Shown here one piece after another: positions 9,134 through 17,915 of a stretch of 64,000 nt of DNA (position 1 is its first letter; every line of letters begins with the position of its first letter). The DNA lies in contig CANRGC010000011.1 in the NCBI GenBank assembly GCA_947630045.1, forward strand, positions 1 to 64,000, written 5' to 3'. The notes beneath the pieces were generated by a model. That model made no database searches. It saw only the letters and a list, made by a program, of their open reading frames with translations, and was not told the origin of the DNA. The translations under genes and the position numbers were made by a program. The stretch is from Candidatus Gastranaerophilales bacterium. GTDB taxonomy: Bacteria > Cyanobacteriota > Vampirovibrionia > Gastranaerophilales > Gastranaerophilaceae.

Positions 9134-9603
9134 GAATAGGACAAGGATACGACATTCATAAACTGGTTGAAAACAGACCCCTTATAATAGGCGGGGTCAA
9201 AATTCCTTACGAACTCGGGCTTTTAGGGCATTCTGACGCCGATGTATTGGTTCATGCCATAATTGATTCAATTTTTGGCGCAATGAACCTTGGCGACATC
9301 GGAGATTTCTTCCCCGATACCGATAAAGCTTACAAAAACGCAGACAGTATTGAGCTTTTGAAAAAAGCCGGAGAAGTTTTGGAAGAGAATAAATTTAAAA
9401 TTTTAAATATTGACTCAACCGTAATTTGTCAGAAGCCGAAACTTGCGCCTTATAAAAACGAAATGAAAGAAAAAATATCAAATGCACTTAAAATTTCAAA
9501 AGATTTAATTTCAATTAAGGGAAAAACCAAAGAAGGACAAGATTCTGCGGGTTTGGGAAAATCAATTGAGGCGTATGCCGTTATTTTAATTGATGATAAA
9601 TAA
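9130..9603 (+). CDS. ispF: 2-C-methyl-D-erythritol 2,4-cyclodiphosphate synthase
   Basis: A 157-residue enzyme of the MEP isoprenoid pathway. The zinc ligands lie in GYDIHKL and GHSDADVLVHA, and DIGDFFPDTD is the substrate loop. The C-terminal GKTKEGQDSAGLGKS departs from the common GFTGRGEGI form but keeps the same placement. It cyclises the CDP-methylerythritol phosphate intermediate with loss of CMP. It is translationally coupled to the upstream HAD phosphatase. Confidence 0.95.
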   Translation: MRIGQGYDIHKLVENRPLIIGGVKIPYELGLLGHSDADVLVHAIIDSIFGAMNLGDIGDFFPDTDKAYKNADSIELLKKAGEVLEENKFKILNIDSTVICQKPKLAPYKNEMKEKISNALKISKDLISIKGKTKEGQDSAGLGKSIEAYAVILIDDK

Positions 9604-9661
9604 TTTTGGTACAAACAACCTATTATTCGGATGTTTTGTTTGAAATTTTATAAAAAAACGT

Positions 9662-9667
9662 TATATT
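9662..9667 (+). promoter_or_regulatory. -10 box of a probable leaderless promoter
   Basis: TATATT ends 8 bases before the ATG at 9675 with no ribosome site between. TTTGAA at 9639-9644 lies 17 bp upstream as a plausible -35 box. Confidence 0.6.
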
Positions 9668-9674
9668 AATTCTT

Positions 9675-10286
9675 ATGAAGAAAATTCTTACGATTGCCAT
9701 TATTTTATTATCGACATCATCATGCTTTGCAGACATTGATGATAATCTTGATTATGAATTTATAAATAACGCATTTACTGATAAATCTTATTCAAATCAA
9801 GACTTTGAAAACGTTATGCAAAAGCTGGAACACCCGAAAGAAGGGGTGTTTACCAAAATGTTTAAATTTTTTGACAAAGATAAAGTCAAATATGACGAAG
9901 CTTTTAAAAAAAGATATGAAAACGAAAACAATCAACCGAAAAGAATAAAAGATGTTCCCGACGAAAAACCAACGGTTTTAATTTCCGCAAATTGCGTCGA
10001 TTCTGCGGGAAACAATGTTCCCGTAGGATATTATCAGGTTGAAATACAAAAAAAAGAAAACGGCGGATATTCTCTTGTTTTAATGCAAGGAGCCGATAAA
10101 AACATTGCAACCCTTGTTGCAAGAGAAATTGATGAAGATGAAAAAGCCCCTTCCATTATATACAGCAGAGCAGAAACCACACAAAACGGCTATATTAAAG
10201 TAATTTACGCAAATTTGGATGTGACCTTGCTCGGATATTTAAAAATTAAAGAAGAAACCAAACCCGATTTTCAGCCTGTCTATTAA
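9675..10286 (+). CDS. Secreted hypothetical protein
   Basis: A 203-residue protein with an N-terminal signal peptide: two lysines, then a hydrophobic core ILTIAIILLS, and a likely cleavage after CFA near residue 20. The cysteine just before the site does not sit in a good lipobox, so a lipoprotein is less likely. The mature part is hydrophilic and rich in Asp, Glu and Lys, with a beta-strand-like second half. No domain is recognised. It appears to be transcribed without a 5' leader. Confidence 0.7.
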   Translation: MKKILTIAIILLSTSSCFADIDDNLDYEFINNAFTDKSYSNQDFENVMQKLEHPKEGVFTKMFKFFDKDKVKYDEAFKKRYENENNQPKRIKDVPDEKPTVLISANCVDSAGNNVPVGYYQVEIQKKENGGYSLVLMQGADKNIATLVAREIDEDEKAPSIIYSRAETTQNGYIKVIYANLDVTLLGYLKIKEETKPDFQPVY

Positions 10287-10327
10287 TTAATTTTTTGATA
10301 TAATTTAATCAAAAATCGGGAGTTTTT

Positions 10328-11116
10328 ATGATAAACGGCAAGACGATAGTTGTTGTAATGCCCGCATATAATGCGGAAAAAACCCTTGAGGTTACATACA
10401 ACGAGATTTATAAAGACTTTGTTGATAAAGTTATTCTTGTTGATGACAATTCATCGGACAACACAAAAGAAATAGCAAAAAAGCTTGATATCACAACAAT
10501 TGTCCATAAAAAAAACACGGGATACGGCGGAAATCAGAAATCTTGCTATTTAGCCGCTATTAAAGCGGGGGCAGACATTGTAATTATGCTTCACCCCGAT
10601 TATCAATATACTCCGAAGCTGGTTCCCGCAATGGCTTCAATGCTTGCCTTCGGCGAATATGACGCTTGTCTGGGTTCAAGAATGCTTACAAATTCCGCCA
10701 TAAAAGGCAAAATGCCTTTATACAAATTTATAGCAAACAAATGTTTAAGCTGGTTTCAAAATCTTCTGTTGGGAGAAAAATTATCAGAGTATCATACGGG
10801 TTTTAGAGCTTTTACCAAAGAAATTTTAATGAATTTGCCCCTGAAAGATTGCAGCGACGATTTTATTTTTGATAATGAAATGCTTGCCCTTACTTATTAT
10901 TACGGCTATTCGATAGGGGAAATTTCATGCCCGACAAAATATTTTCCTGACGCAAGTTCAATCAATTTTAAGCGTTCCGTTAAATACGGCTTCGGAGTTT
11001 TAGGGGTAAGTTTGGCTTATTTTCTTGCCAGATTGTCAATTTATAAAACCAAAATTTTCAAAAAAGACGCAAAAAAACTTAATATCAATGATGAAATAGA
11101 ATATTACCACCCCTAA
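10328..11116 (+). CDS. Family 2 glycosyltransferase
   Basis: A 262-residue GT-A fold enzyme of the dolichol-phosphate-mannose synthase type. It shows VVMPAYNAEKTL at the start, the nucleotide-binding VDDNSSDNT, and HPDYQY in the DxD position. The C-terminus has a weakly hydrophobic segment but no clear transmembrane pair. It transfers a sugar from a nucleotide sugar to a lipid or polymer; the acceptor is unknown. A TGaTATAAT box at 10296-10304 and the ribosome site GGGAG precede it. Its stop shares CTAA with the stop of the convergent helicase gene. Confidence 0.85.
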   Translation: MINGKTIVVVMPAYNAEKTLEVTYNEIYKDFVDKVILVDDNSSDNTKEIAKKLDITTIVHKKNTGYGGNQKSCYLAAIKAGADIVIMLHPDYQYTPKLVPAMASMLAFGEYDACLGSRMLTNSAIKGKMPLYKFIANKCLSWFQNLLLGEKLSEYHTGFRAFTKEILMNLPLKDCSDDFIFDNEMLALTYYYGYSIGEISCPTKYFPDASSINFKRSVKYGFGVLGVSLAYFLARLSIYKTKIFKKDAKKLNINDEIEYYHP

Positions 11117-14100
11117 ACCGAGAAAATGTCTTTAATATCTTGGAATGTAAGCGTTTTTGCAATATTTCTGTCTATTGATATGACCGAATCGACAAGAGAG
11201 CGTTTCTTTGATTTTAAGCGCTGAATTTTTTCTTCCACTGTGCCTTTTGTAATGAGCCTGTATACAAAAACTTTTTTGGTCTGACCGATACGATAAGCCC
11301 TGTCCGTTGCCTGATCTTCCACGGCGGGGTTCCACCACGGGTCATAATGAATTACATAGTCAGCGCCTGTCAAATTAAGCCCTGTGCCGCCCGCTTTAAG
11401 CGAAACAAGGAAAATGGGAATAGTAGTGTCAGTGTTAAATCTTTCAACAACTTGTTGCCTGTCTTTGGTTGCTCCCGAAAGATATTCGTGTTTAATTCCT
11501 TTATTTTCAAGCCAATTTTTAATAATATCAAGCATTCCGACAAACTGGCTGAATAAAAGAATTCTGTGACCCTCTGAAATTATTTCTTCAAGCATAGACT
11601 GAAGATGTTCAAATTTGCCCGATTCACTTATTCCGAGTTTGCCTTCTTTATCATACAATCTCGGGTGACAGCAAATTTGTCTTAATCTTAAGAGAGCAGA
11701 GAATATTGACATTCTGGACTTTTCAAGACCCACGGTTTCAATAGATTTAAAGAGTTCCTCTTTGGTGGAATCCAATACTTGTAAGTATAAATCTTTTTGC
11801 TCCGGCGTAAGTTCGCAGTAAGCAACAGATTCAATCTTATCGGGCAAGTCTTTTGCAACGTCCCTTTTCATACGGCGTAATATGAACGGGAAAATTTGAG
11901 ATTTTAAGCGCTTTTCAACCGCTTTGTCTTCTTTTTCGACAATCGGGTAAACATATCTGTGGTTAAATTCGACTGCGTCAAAAAGAAAACCGGGCATAAG
12001 AAAATCAAACACGCTCCAGAGTTCTTCAAGCCTGTTTTCAATCGGGGTGCCTGACAGCGCAAGTTTATGTTTTGCATTTAGCAATTTTACCGCTTTTGAG
12101 GTTTGGCTTTGGAAATTTTTAATATTTTGGGACTCATCCAAAATAACATATCTGAAATCATATTTTTTCAAAAGGTCAATATCACGTCTTATAAGGGCAT
12201 AGCTTGTGACTATAATGTCATATTTGGGAATGTTTTTAAAGTTGTTTTTTCTGTCTGTTCCCGATAAAACAAGATATTTCAAATTGGGGGCAAATTTTTC
12301 AATTTCGTTTTCCCAGTTAAAAACGACTGAAGTCGGACAAACAACAAGGGAAGGCTCTTTTCCGTTTTTCTCTTTTGCCTTTTGCAAAAGCGTCAAAGTT
12401 TGAAGTGTCTTTCCAAGCCCCATATCATCCGCCAAAATACCGTTTAGACCGTATTTATACAAAAACCAGAGCCAAGAATATCCTTTTGTCTGATATTCCC
12501 TCAAATTTGCAATCGTTGCTTTTGGAAGCGGGGTATTTTCCATATTTGAAAATGTTGAGATTTCTTTCCAGAATTTTGAAAATTTTCTCGACATTTTCAA
12601 TTTAATATTCATATTTTCCATTTCGGAAACAACGCCCGCACGGTAAGTTTTAACAATATATTTATCTTCGTCGTTTTTATAAACGTCATACGTATTGAAC
12701 GATTTTAACAGGGTAAAAACATTGTCGACGGGAATGGCGCTTTGCCCTTTTCCCGCAGATTGATAATATCTTTGCCCTTCATAGACAAGGTCTTGAATTT
12801 TATCAAACTCAATTATCTCATCTTCAACTTCACCGTACATTTTAATTGCAAATTTATCGGTCTTATCTTCCGTAAAATCAATATCTGCACACAGTGTAAG
12901 CTCTTTTTTGGTTAATTTATAAACGGACATATCGTCTTTTTCAATAAATTCCCAATTCGGGCCTGCCTGATTTATGTAAAAGTTATAAAAATCAATCGCA
13001 TTTTCTTTTTCAAGCGCCAGATTATTTGTCTGCATAGGCGCAAAGCGGCATGCAAGAAGCATTTGATAGGCTTGCTGTTCAAAAGCCGAATCTCTTTTTA
13101 CCCAATAGAGCAAATCTTTTTCCGGATTTTTAACGGTAATGTAAGGATTTTTAGGCGTTTTTGTATATGGAACACGAATTCCGTCATATTCAAAATCAAG
13201 CGAAGCTTTTAAAGATTGGTCATAGTCCATTGAAAGTTCGACTATACACTTTGGCGGACGTTTTTCAAAAGAAAGTTTTTCCATTTCGTCGGTTAATTCA
13301 ACCGTCATAACTTCTCTCAGTGCGGGAAGTTCCTCATATATAAATTTTCCGCCTTCTGCGTCTTTTATATCCGTAAATGAGGCTTTTATAATATTTTGCG
13401 GAATAACGGAAACCAAAACGTCAGTTTGGAAAATTCTGTCTTTATATCTTCCCCATTTCAGCCCTCTTGAAAAATATCTGATTTCTTCAAACGGGTAAAT
13501 TTCCGCTTTATCGGGGCGTTTCCAATATAGTGACAAAAGAACGTTTCCTACATAAGAAACATTGACCGAAAGACATAAATTCCAAGTATCGTTTGAAAAA
13601 AGAATTTTCTTGTGCGATTTTGCGTCAATTACATCTTCCATTTTGGCAAGCATTTTGAAAAATTCGTCAAACTTGTTAATTTGAATATCATACCAGCCTG
13701 ATTTTTTATCCAGTCTTGATTGTTTTAAAAGCATTGAAAACATAAGCGCTTCAAGCTTTTGAGCCTCATTCAATTTAAAAGTGGGGTCTTGTTTTTGAGC
13801 TTCCAAAACTCCTTTGAAAATTCCTTCTAAATCTCTGATTACACGCTTTGTATTTCTGTCCATAACAAGAATTGAAAAGAAATTTTGCCTTCGCTTAGGG
13901 TTAAAATGGAAGATATATCCGCCTTTGGGGTCTTGTGTCATTGGAATGTCTTCATCGTCAAAAGACGGGGGGGAATTATATTTTTCATACATCAGTTCAT
14001 CAACCTGATGTTCTTTGATTGCGCTCAAACCAAGCGCCACAACGTGTTTGCACCACGGTTCATCCAAAGGGCAAGAACAGGAAGGCTTTACTCCGGTTTT

Positions 14101-14280
14101 ATTAAACTTTAAAGAAACATCGTAATGGTCTTTAAAGTTGCCTTTAATTTTGCCTTTTATCGTTGTATCTTTCGTTTCGACATCATAAACAAGCCCTTTT
14201 TGGTAACATTCGTATCCCCTTCTCCAGCTACCGGGCTTTGCCAAATCTTTAATATATTTGTTATTAAAAATGTACTTCAC
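11113..14280 (-). CDS. SWIM-domain SNF2 family helicase
   Basis: A 1055-residue protein. The N-terminus has a SWIM zinc finger with C68-x-C70-x6-C77-x-H79. A long middle region of about 480 residues is without known motifs. The SNF2 ATPase follows, with Walker A DDMGLGKT near residue 620, the DESQ box near 713 and the C-terminal helicase motifs (SLKAGGTGLNLT, DRAYRIGQ) up to about 1020. Bacterial SWIM-SNF2 proteins of this kind are widespread translocases of unclear role in DNA repair or transcription. The start is GTG at 14280, chosen by frame, with no clear ribosome site. It is a single-gene unit. Confidence 0.93.
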   Translation of the reverse strand: MKYIFNNKYIKDLAKPGSWRRGYECYQKGLVYDVETKDTTIKGKIKGNFKDHYDVSLKFNKTGVKPSCSCPLDEPWCKHVVALGLSAIKEHQVDELMYEKYNSPPSFDDEDIPMTQDPKGGYIFHFNPKRRQNFFSILVMDRNTKRVIRDLEGIFKGVLEAQKQDPTFKLNEAQKLEALMFSMLLKQSRLDKKSGWYDIQINKFDEFFKMLAKMEDVIDAKSHKKILFSNDTWNLCLSVNVSYVGNVLLSLYWKRPDKAEIYPFEEIRYFSRGLKWGRYKDRIFQTDVLVSVIPQNIIKASFTDIKDAEGGKFIYEELPALREVMTVELTDEMEKLSFEKRPPKCIVELSMDYDQSLKASLDFEYDGIRVPYTKTPKNPYITVKNPEKDLLYWVKRDSAFEQQAYQMLLACRFAPMQTNNLALEKENAIDFYNFYINQAGPNWEFIEKDDMSVYKLTKKELTLCADIDFTEDKTDKFAIKMYGEVEDEIIEFDKIQDLVYEGQRYYQSAGKGQSAIPVDNVFTLLKSFNTYDVYKNDEDKYIVKTYRAGVVSEMENMNIKLKMSRKFSKFWKEISTFSNMENTPLPKATIANLREYQTKGYSWLWFLYKYGLNGILADDMGLGKTLQTLTLLQKAKEKNGKEPSLVVCPTSVVFNWENEIEKFAPNLKYLVLSGTDRKNNFKNIPKYDIIVTSYALIRRDIDLLKKYDFRYVILDESQNIKNFQSQTSKAVKLLNAKHKLALSGTPIENRLEELWSVFDFLMPGFLFDAVEFNHRYVYPIVEKEDKAVEKRLKSQIFPFILRRMKRDVAKDLPDKIESVAYCELTPEQKDLYLQVLDSTKEELFKSIETVGLEKSRMSIFSALLRLRQICCHPRLYDKEGKLGISESGKFEHLQSMLEEIISEGHRILLFSQFVGMLDIIKNWLENKGIKHEYLSGATKDRQQVVERFNTDTTIPIFLVSLKAGGTGLNLTGADYVIHYDPWWNPAVEDQATDRAYRIGQTKKVFVYRLITKGTVEEKIQRLKSKKRSLVDSVISIDRNIAKTLTFQDIKDIFSV

Positions 14281-14511
14281 AGTGGAATTTACAAGCCTTT
14301 TATTACCTGAAAAGTTAAAATCTTAAATGTGAAACTGAATTTAATTACACTCGAAATTAACCTCTTTACATGCTTATTTTAACAAAAAACGGTATAAAAG
14401 CAAGAAAAAATTTAACCGCTTTTGCCATTTAAAGGTTGTAATATAATTGCGATATTTTAAAGATTGTTTTTAAAAATTAAAAATGTTTTATAAAAATTGT
14501 ATAAAGAACAC

Positions 14512-14539
14512 TTGAAAATTTAAATTTTTGTTATATTAT
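14512..14539 (+). promoter_or_regulatory. adhE promoter
   Basis: TTGAAA (14512-14517) and TATTAT (14534-14539) are spaced by 16 bp. The predicted start near 14546 falls inside the Rex operator. Confidence 0.55.
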
Positions 14540-14543
14540 GTAA

Positions 14544-14561
14544 TTGTGAAAATAATCACGA
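14544..14561 (+). promoter_or_regulatory. Rex operator of adhE
   Basis: TTGTGAAAATAATCACGA matches the known Rex consensus TTGTGA-N6-TCACAA with a single mismatch. It lies just after the -10 box, where bound Rex would block transcription until NADH rises. The rex gene is directly downstream of adhE, which supports the assignment. Confidence 0.85.
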
Positions 14562-14591
14562 ATTAATTTATAAAAAGGAGAATTTGAAACT

Positions 14592-17225
14592 ATGACAACT
14601 ACGGAAACAAAACCGGCTGAAATCGTTGAAACGGCGGAACAGCTGGATGCCCTTGTTGAAAGAGTTGCAAATGCACAAAAAGAGTTTGCAAAATTTTCTC
14701 AAGAACAAGTGGACAAAATTTTTAAAGCTGCCGCAACCGCCGCAGATAAAGCCCGTATTCCATTGGCTCAAATGGCAGCCAAAGAAACAGGCATGGGCGT
14801 TGTTGAAGACAAAATTATTAAAAATCACTATGCAAGTGAATATATTTACAACAAACACAAAAACACGAAAACCTGCGGTGTGATTGAAGAAGATAAAGCA
14901 AACGGAATTAAAATTGTTGCCGAACCTTTGGGAGTTTTGGCAGGAATTGTTCCGACAACAAACCCGACTTCAACCGCAATTTTCAAATCGTTAATTGCCT
15001 TAAAAACAAGAAACGGCATTATTTTCTCACCCCACCCGAGAGCAAAAGAATGCACCATTGAAGCCGCAAAAATCGTTTTGGAAGCCGCAGTTAAAGCCGG
15101 CGCACCAAAAGATATTATAGGCTGGATTGATGTTCCTTCAATTGAACTTTCCGGTCAATTGATGAAACACAAATCAATTTCTTGTATTTTGGCAACAGGC
15201 GGCCCCGGAATGGTAACTGCCGCTTATTCTTCAGGGAACCCCGCATTGGGTGTCGGCCCCGGAAACACTTCTGCGGTTATTGACGAAACGGCTGACATAA
15301 AAATGGCGGTTTCTTCCGTCTTAATGTCAAAAACCTTTGATAACGGTATGATTTGCGCTTCCGAACAGTCTGTAATTATTGTAGACAGTGTTTATGAAGA
15401 AGTTAAAAAAGAATTTGCATACAGAGGCGCTCATATTATGAACGACAACGAAATGAAAAAACTCGTTGATTTCGGTTTCATTGACCCTCAAAGAGGAACG
15501 GCTCATCCGAAAATTGTCGGACAGCCCGCTTATGAAATTGCAAAAATGGCAGGTTTTGAAGTCAACAAAAACACAAAAGTTTTAATTGGCGAAAGACCCT
15601 CTGTTGATTGGAATGACCCGTTTTCAAGAGAAAAATTATCTCCGATTTTAGCAATGTATAAAGCTTCCTCATTTGAAGAAGCTGCCGAAATGGCATACAC
15701 TCTTGTATCAAAGGGCGGTGCAGGTCACACTTCCGTTCTTTACACAGACGAACGCAAAAAAGACAGAATTGACGCTTATGCAAAGAAAATGCCTTCTTGC
15801 AGAGTTTTAATCAACCAACCTTCAAGCCAAGGCGGCATCGGCGACCTTTACAACTTCAGGGTTGAACCGTCTTTAACCTTGGGCTGCGGCTCATGGGGCA
15901 AAAACTCCGTATCGGGAAATGTCGGAGTTATGAACTTATTAAACTACAAGAGAGTTGCTGAAAGGAGAGAAAACATGCTTTGGTTTAAAGTTCCTCAAAA
16001 AGTATATTTCAAACGTGGTGCAACCGATTTGGCTTTAAGAGAATTACAAGGAAGAAAGAAAGCATTTATCGTAACAGACAGATTTCTCTTTAATTCAGGC
16101 GCTGCGGACCAAATAATTAAAACATTGGATGAAATCGGCATTGACCATGAAGTTTTCTTTGATGTTAAACCTGACCCGACTTTATCAACAATTGAAGAAG
16201 CTTTTGCAATTATGAAGCCGTTTGAACCTGATGTAATCATTGCATTAGGCGGCGGTTCACCTATGGACGCTGCAAAAATTCTCTGGTTGAAATATGAACA
16301 ACCTGATACGGTTTTTGAAGATATCGCAATGAGATTTATGGATATCAGAAAAAGAATTTGTCAATTGCCTGAACTTGGCAAAAAGGCACTTATGGTTGCA
16401 ATTCCGACAACTTCAGGAACAGGTTCCGAAGTTACGCCGTTTTCAATTATCACAGACGATAAATCAGGCGTTAAATATGCAATTGCTGACTATGCGCTGA
16501 CACCTTCCATGGCAATCGTTGACCCGAATTTTGTTGACGGAATGCCAAAAGGCTTAACTTCCGCTTCGGGTATTGACGCACTCGTTCATGCCATTGAAGC
16601 TTATGTTTCTTGTATGGCAACGAATTTCACCAATTCGAACGCTCTTGAAGCTTGCAAATTAGTGTTTAAATATTTAAGCCGTTCATATCACGAAGGTGCA
16701 AACGACCCTATCGCAAGAGAAAAAATGCACTATGCGGCAACAATCGCCGCTATGGCATTTGCTAACTCTTTCTTGGGTCTTTGCCACTCAATGGCTCACA
16801 AATTGGGCGCAATGTTCCATATTCCTCACGGCGTTGCAAATGCCTTGCTTATTAAACAGGTAATAAGATATAACGCAACGGATTGCCCGAAAAAACAGGC
16901 AACATTCCCGCAATATAAATATCCTTGCGCAGTTGAAAGATATGCTCAAATTGCGGACGAATTAAAGCTTGGCGGCAAAACAAACGAAGAAAAGACAGAG
17001 CTTCTTTTAAAAGCTATTGACGAATTGATGAAAGATGTTGAACTTCCCAATTCAATTAAAGAATGGCTTGAAAAGAACGGTCAAACCGAAGAAGACTTCT
17101 ATAGCAAGCTGGATAAAATGGTTGAACTTGCATTCGACGACCAGTGCACGGGCGCAAACCCCGTATATCCTTTAATGGAAGACATTAAAGAACTTTATAT
17201 TCAAGCCTTCAACGGTCAATACTAA
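14592..17225 (+). CDS. adhE: Bifunctional acetaldehyde-CoA/alcohol dehydrogenase
   Basis: An 877-residue fusion of normal AdhE length. The N-terminal half (to about 440) is an aldehyde dehydrogenase with catalytic Cys255 in NGMICASEQ. The C-terminal half (about 460-870) is an iron-dependent alcohol dehydrogenase with GGGSPMDAAK for NAD binding and metal ligands in GLCHSMAHKLG and HIPHG. It reduces acetyl-CoA to ethanol with two NADH, regenerating NAD+ in fermentation, and such proteins form spirosome filaments. Its promoter carries a Rex site and its gene is followed by rex. Confidence 0.97.
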   Translation: MTTTETKPAEIVETAEQLDALVERVANAQKEFAKFSQEQVDKIFKAAATAADKARIPLAQMAAKETGMGVVEDKIIKNHYASEYIYNKHKNTKTCGVIEEDKANGIKIVAEPLGVLAGIVPTTNPTSTAIFKSLIALKTRNGIIFSPHPRAKECTIEAAKIVLEAAVKAGAPKDIIGWIDVPSIELSGQLMKHKSISCILATGGPGMVTAAYSSGNPALGVGPGNTSAVIDETADIKMAVSSVLMSKTFDNGMICASEQSVIIVDSVYEEVKKEFAYRGAHIMNDNEMKKLVDFGFIDPQRGTAHPKIVGQPAYEIAKMAGFEVNKNTKVLIGERPSVDWNDPFSREKLSPILAMYKASSFEEAAEMAYTLVSKGGAGHTSVLYTDERKKDRIDAYAKKMPSCRVLINQPSSQGGIGDLYNFRVEPSLTLGCGSWGKNSVSGNVGVMNLLNYKRVAERRENMLWFKVPQKVYFKRGATDLALRELQGRKKAFIVTDRFLFNSGAADQIIKTLDEIGIDHEVFFDVKPDPTLSTIEEAFAIMKPFEPDVIIALGGGSPMDAAKILWLKYEQPDTVFEDIAMRFMDIRKRICQLPELGKKALMVAIPTTSGTGSEVTPFSIITDDKSGVKYAIADYALTPSMAIVDPNFVDGMPKGLTSASGIDALVHAIEAYVSCMATNFTNSNALEACKLVFKYLSRSYHEGANDPIAREKMHYAATIAAMAFANSFLGLCHSMAHKLGAMFHIPHGVANALLIKQVIRYNATDCPKKQATFPQYKYPCAVERYAQIADELKLGGKTNEEKTELLLKAIDELMKDVELPNSIKEWLEKNGQTEEDFYSKLDKMVELAFDDQCTGANPVYPLMEDIKELYIQAFNGQY

Positions 17226-17237
17226 TAAAAAACGATT

Positions 17238-17268
17238 AATGCCCCGAAACATTTCGGGGCATTTTTTA
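17238..17268 (+). terminator. Terminator of adhE
   Basis: The strong stem ATGCCCCGAAA / TTTCGGGGCAT is followed by T6. It lies between adhE and rex, so rex is expressed by read-through or from a promoter not clearly seen. Confidence 0.92.
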
Positions 17269-17276
17269 GGTTAAAT

Positions 17277-17894
17277 ATGGATAAAATTTCAGATAAAGTA
17301 ATAAACCGCCTCACCCAGTATCATTCGATTTTGGGCGATTGTATCAAAAAAGGAACAACAACCGTTACAAGTTCTTATATGGCGGCTCTTTTAAAAGTGG
17401 ACGATTCGCAAGTCAGAAAAGATGTTTCCATGTTGAATAACACAGGAAAGTCACGTGTCGGATATAACGCTTTTCAGCTGAAAGAAACAATTGAAAAAAC
17501 TCTCGGGTTTAAAAACCCCAAAAATGCCCTTATAATAGGCGCCGGAAACTTAGGTTCGGCGCTTGCGAAATATAACGACTTTGAAAGTTACGGGCTTAAT
17601 GTCAAAGCGCTTTTTGATGTGGATAAAAATAAAATCGGAAGCGAAATAAACACAAAACCCGTTTTAGATATTGAAAAATTGCCCGAATTTTTAAAAAAAA
17701 CAAATATAGAAATTGCAATTTTAACCGTGCCCGCAGATTTTGCACAAGATATTGCCGATTATGCCGTAGAGTGCAAAATAAAGTATATTTGGAATTTTTC
17801 CCCGACTGTTTTATCGGTTCCGATTGATGTTGAAGTTTGGAATGAAAACCTGATGGGAAACTTTCTTCAGTTTTCTTATAAAATTTCAAGATAA
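17277..17894 (+). CDS. rex: Redox-sensing transcriptional repressor Rex
   Basis: A 205-residue protein with an N-terminal winged helix (SSYMAALLKVDDSQVRKDVS) and a Rossmann domain with GAGNLGSALA that binds NADH. High NADH releases it from DNA and derepresses fermentation genes. The C-terminal swapped helix is present. It lies 51 bp downstream of adhE, whose promoter bears a Rex box. The ATG overlaps the tail of the adhE terminator region and a ribosome site is only weakly visible (TTTTAGGTTAAAT). Confidence 0.95.
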   Translation: MDKISDKVINRLTQYHSILGDCIKKGTTTVTSSYMAALLKVDDSQVRKDVSMLNNTGKSRVGYNAFQLKETIEKTLGFKNPKNALIIGAGNLGSALAKYNDFESYGLNVKALFDVDKNKIGSEINTKPVLDIEKLPEFLKKTNIEIAILTVPADFAQDIADYAVECKIKYIWNFSPTVLSVPIDVEVWNENLMGNFLQFSYKISR

Positions 17895-17915
17895 ATTATT
17901 GATAATAACAAGGGT

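Larger units (their letters stand above)
14281..14591. other. Divergent intergenic region between the helicase and adhE
   Basis: A 311-bp AT-rich stretch with no gene. It must hold the helicase promoter (minus) and the adhE promoter (plus). The right end carries the Rex operator and a strong ribosome site (AAAAAGGAG at 14572-14580). No RNA structure was recognised in the remainder. Confidence 0.6.
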
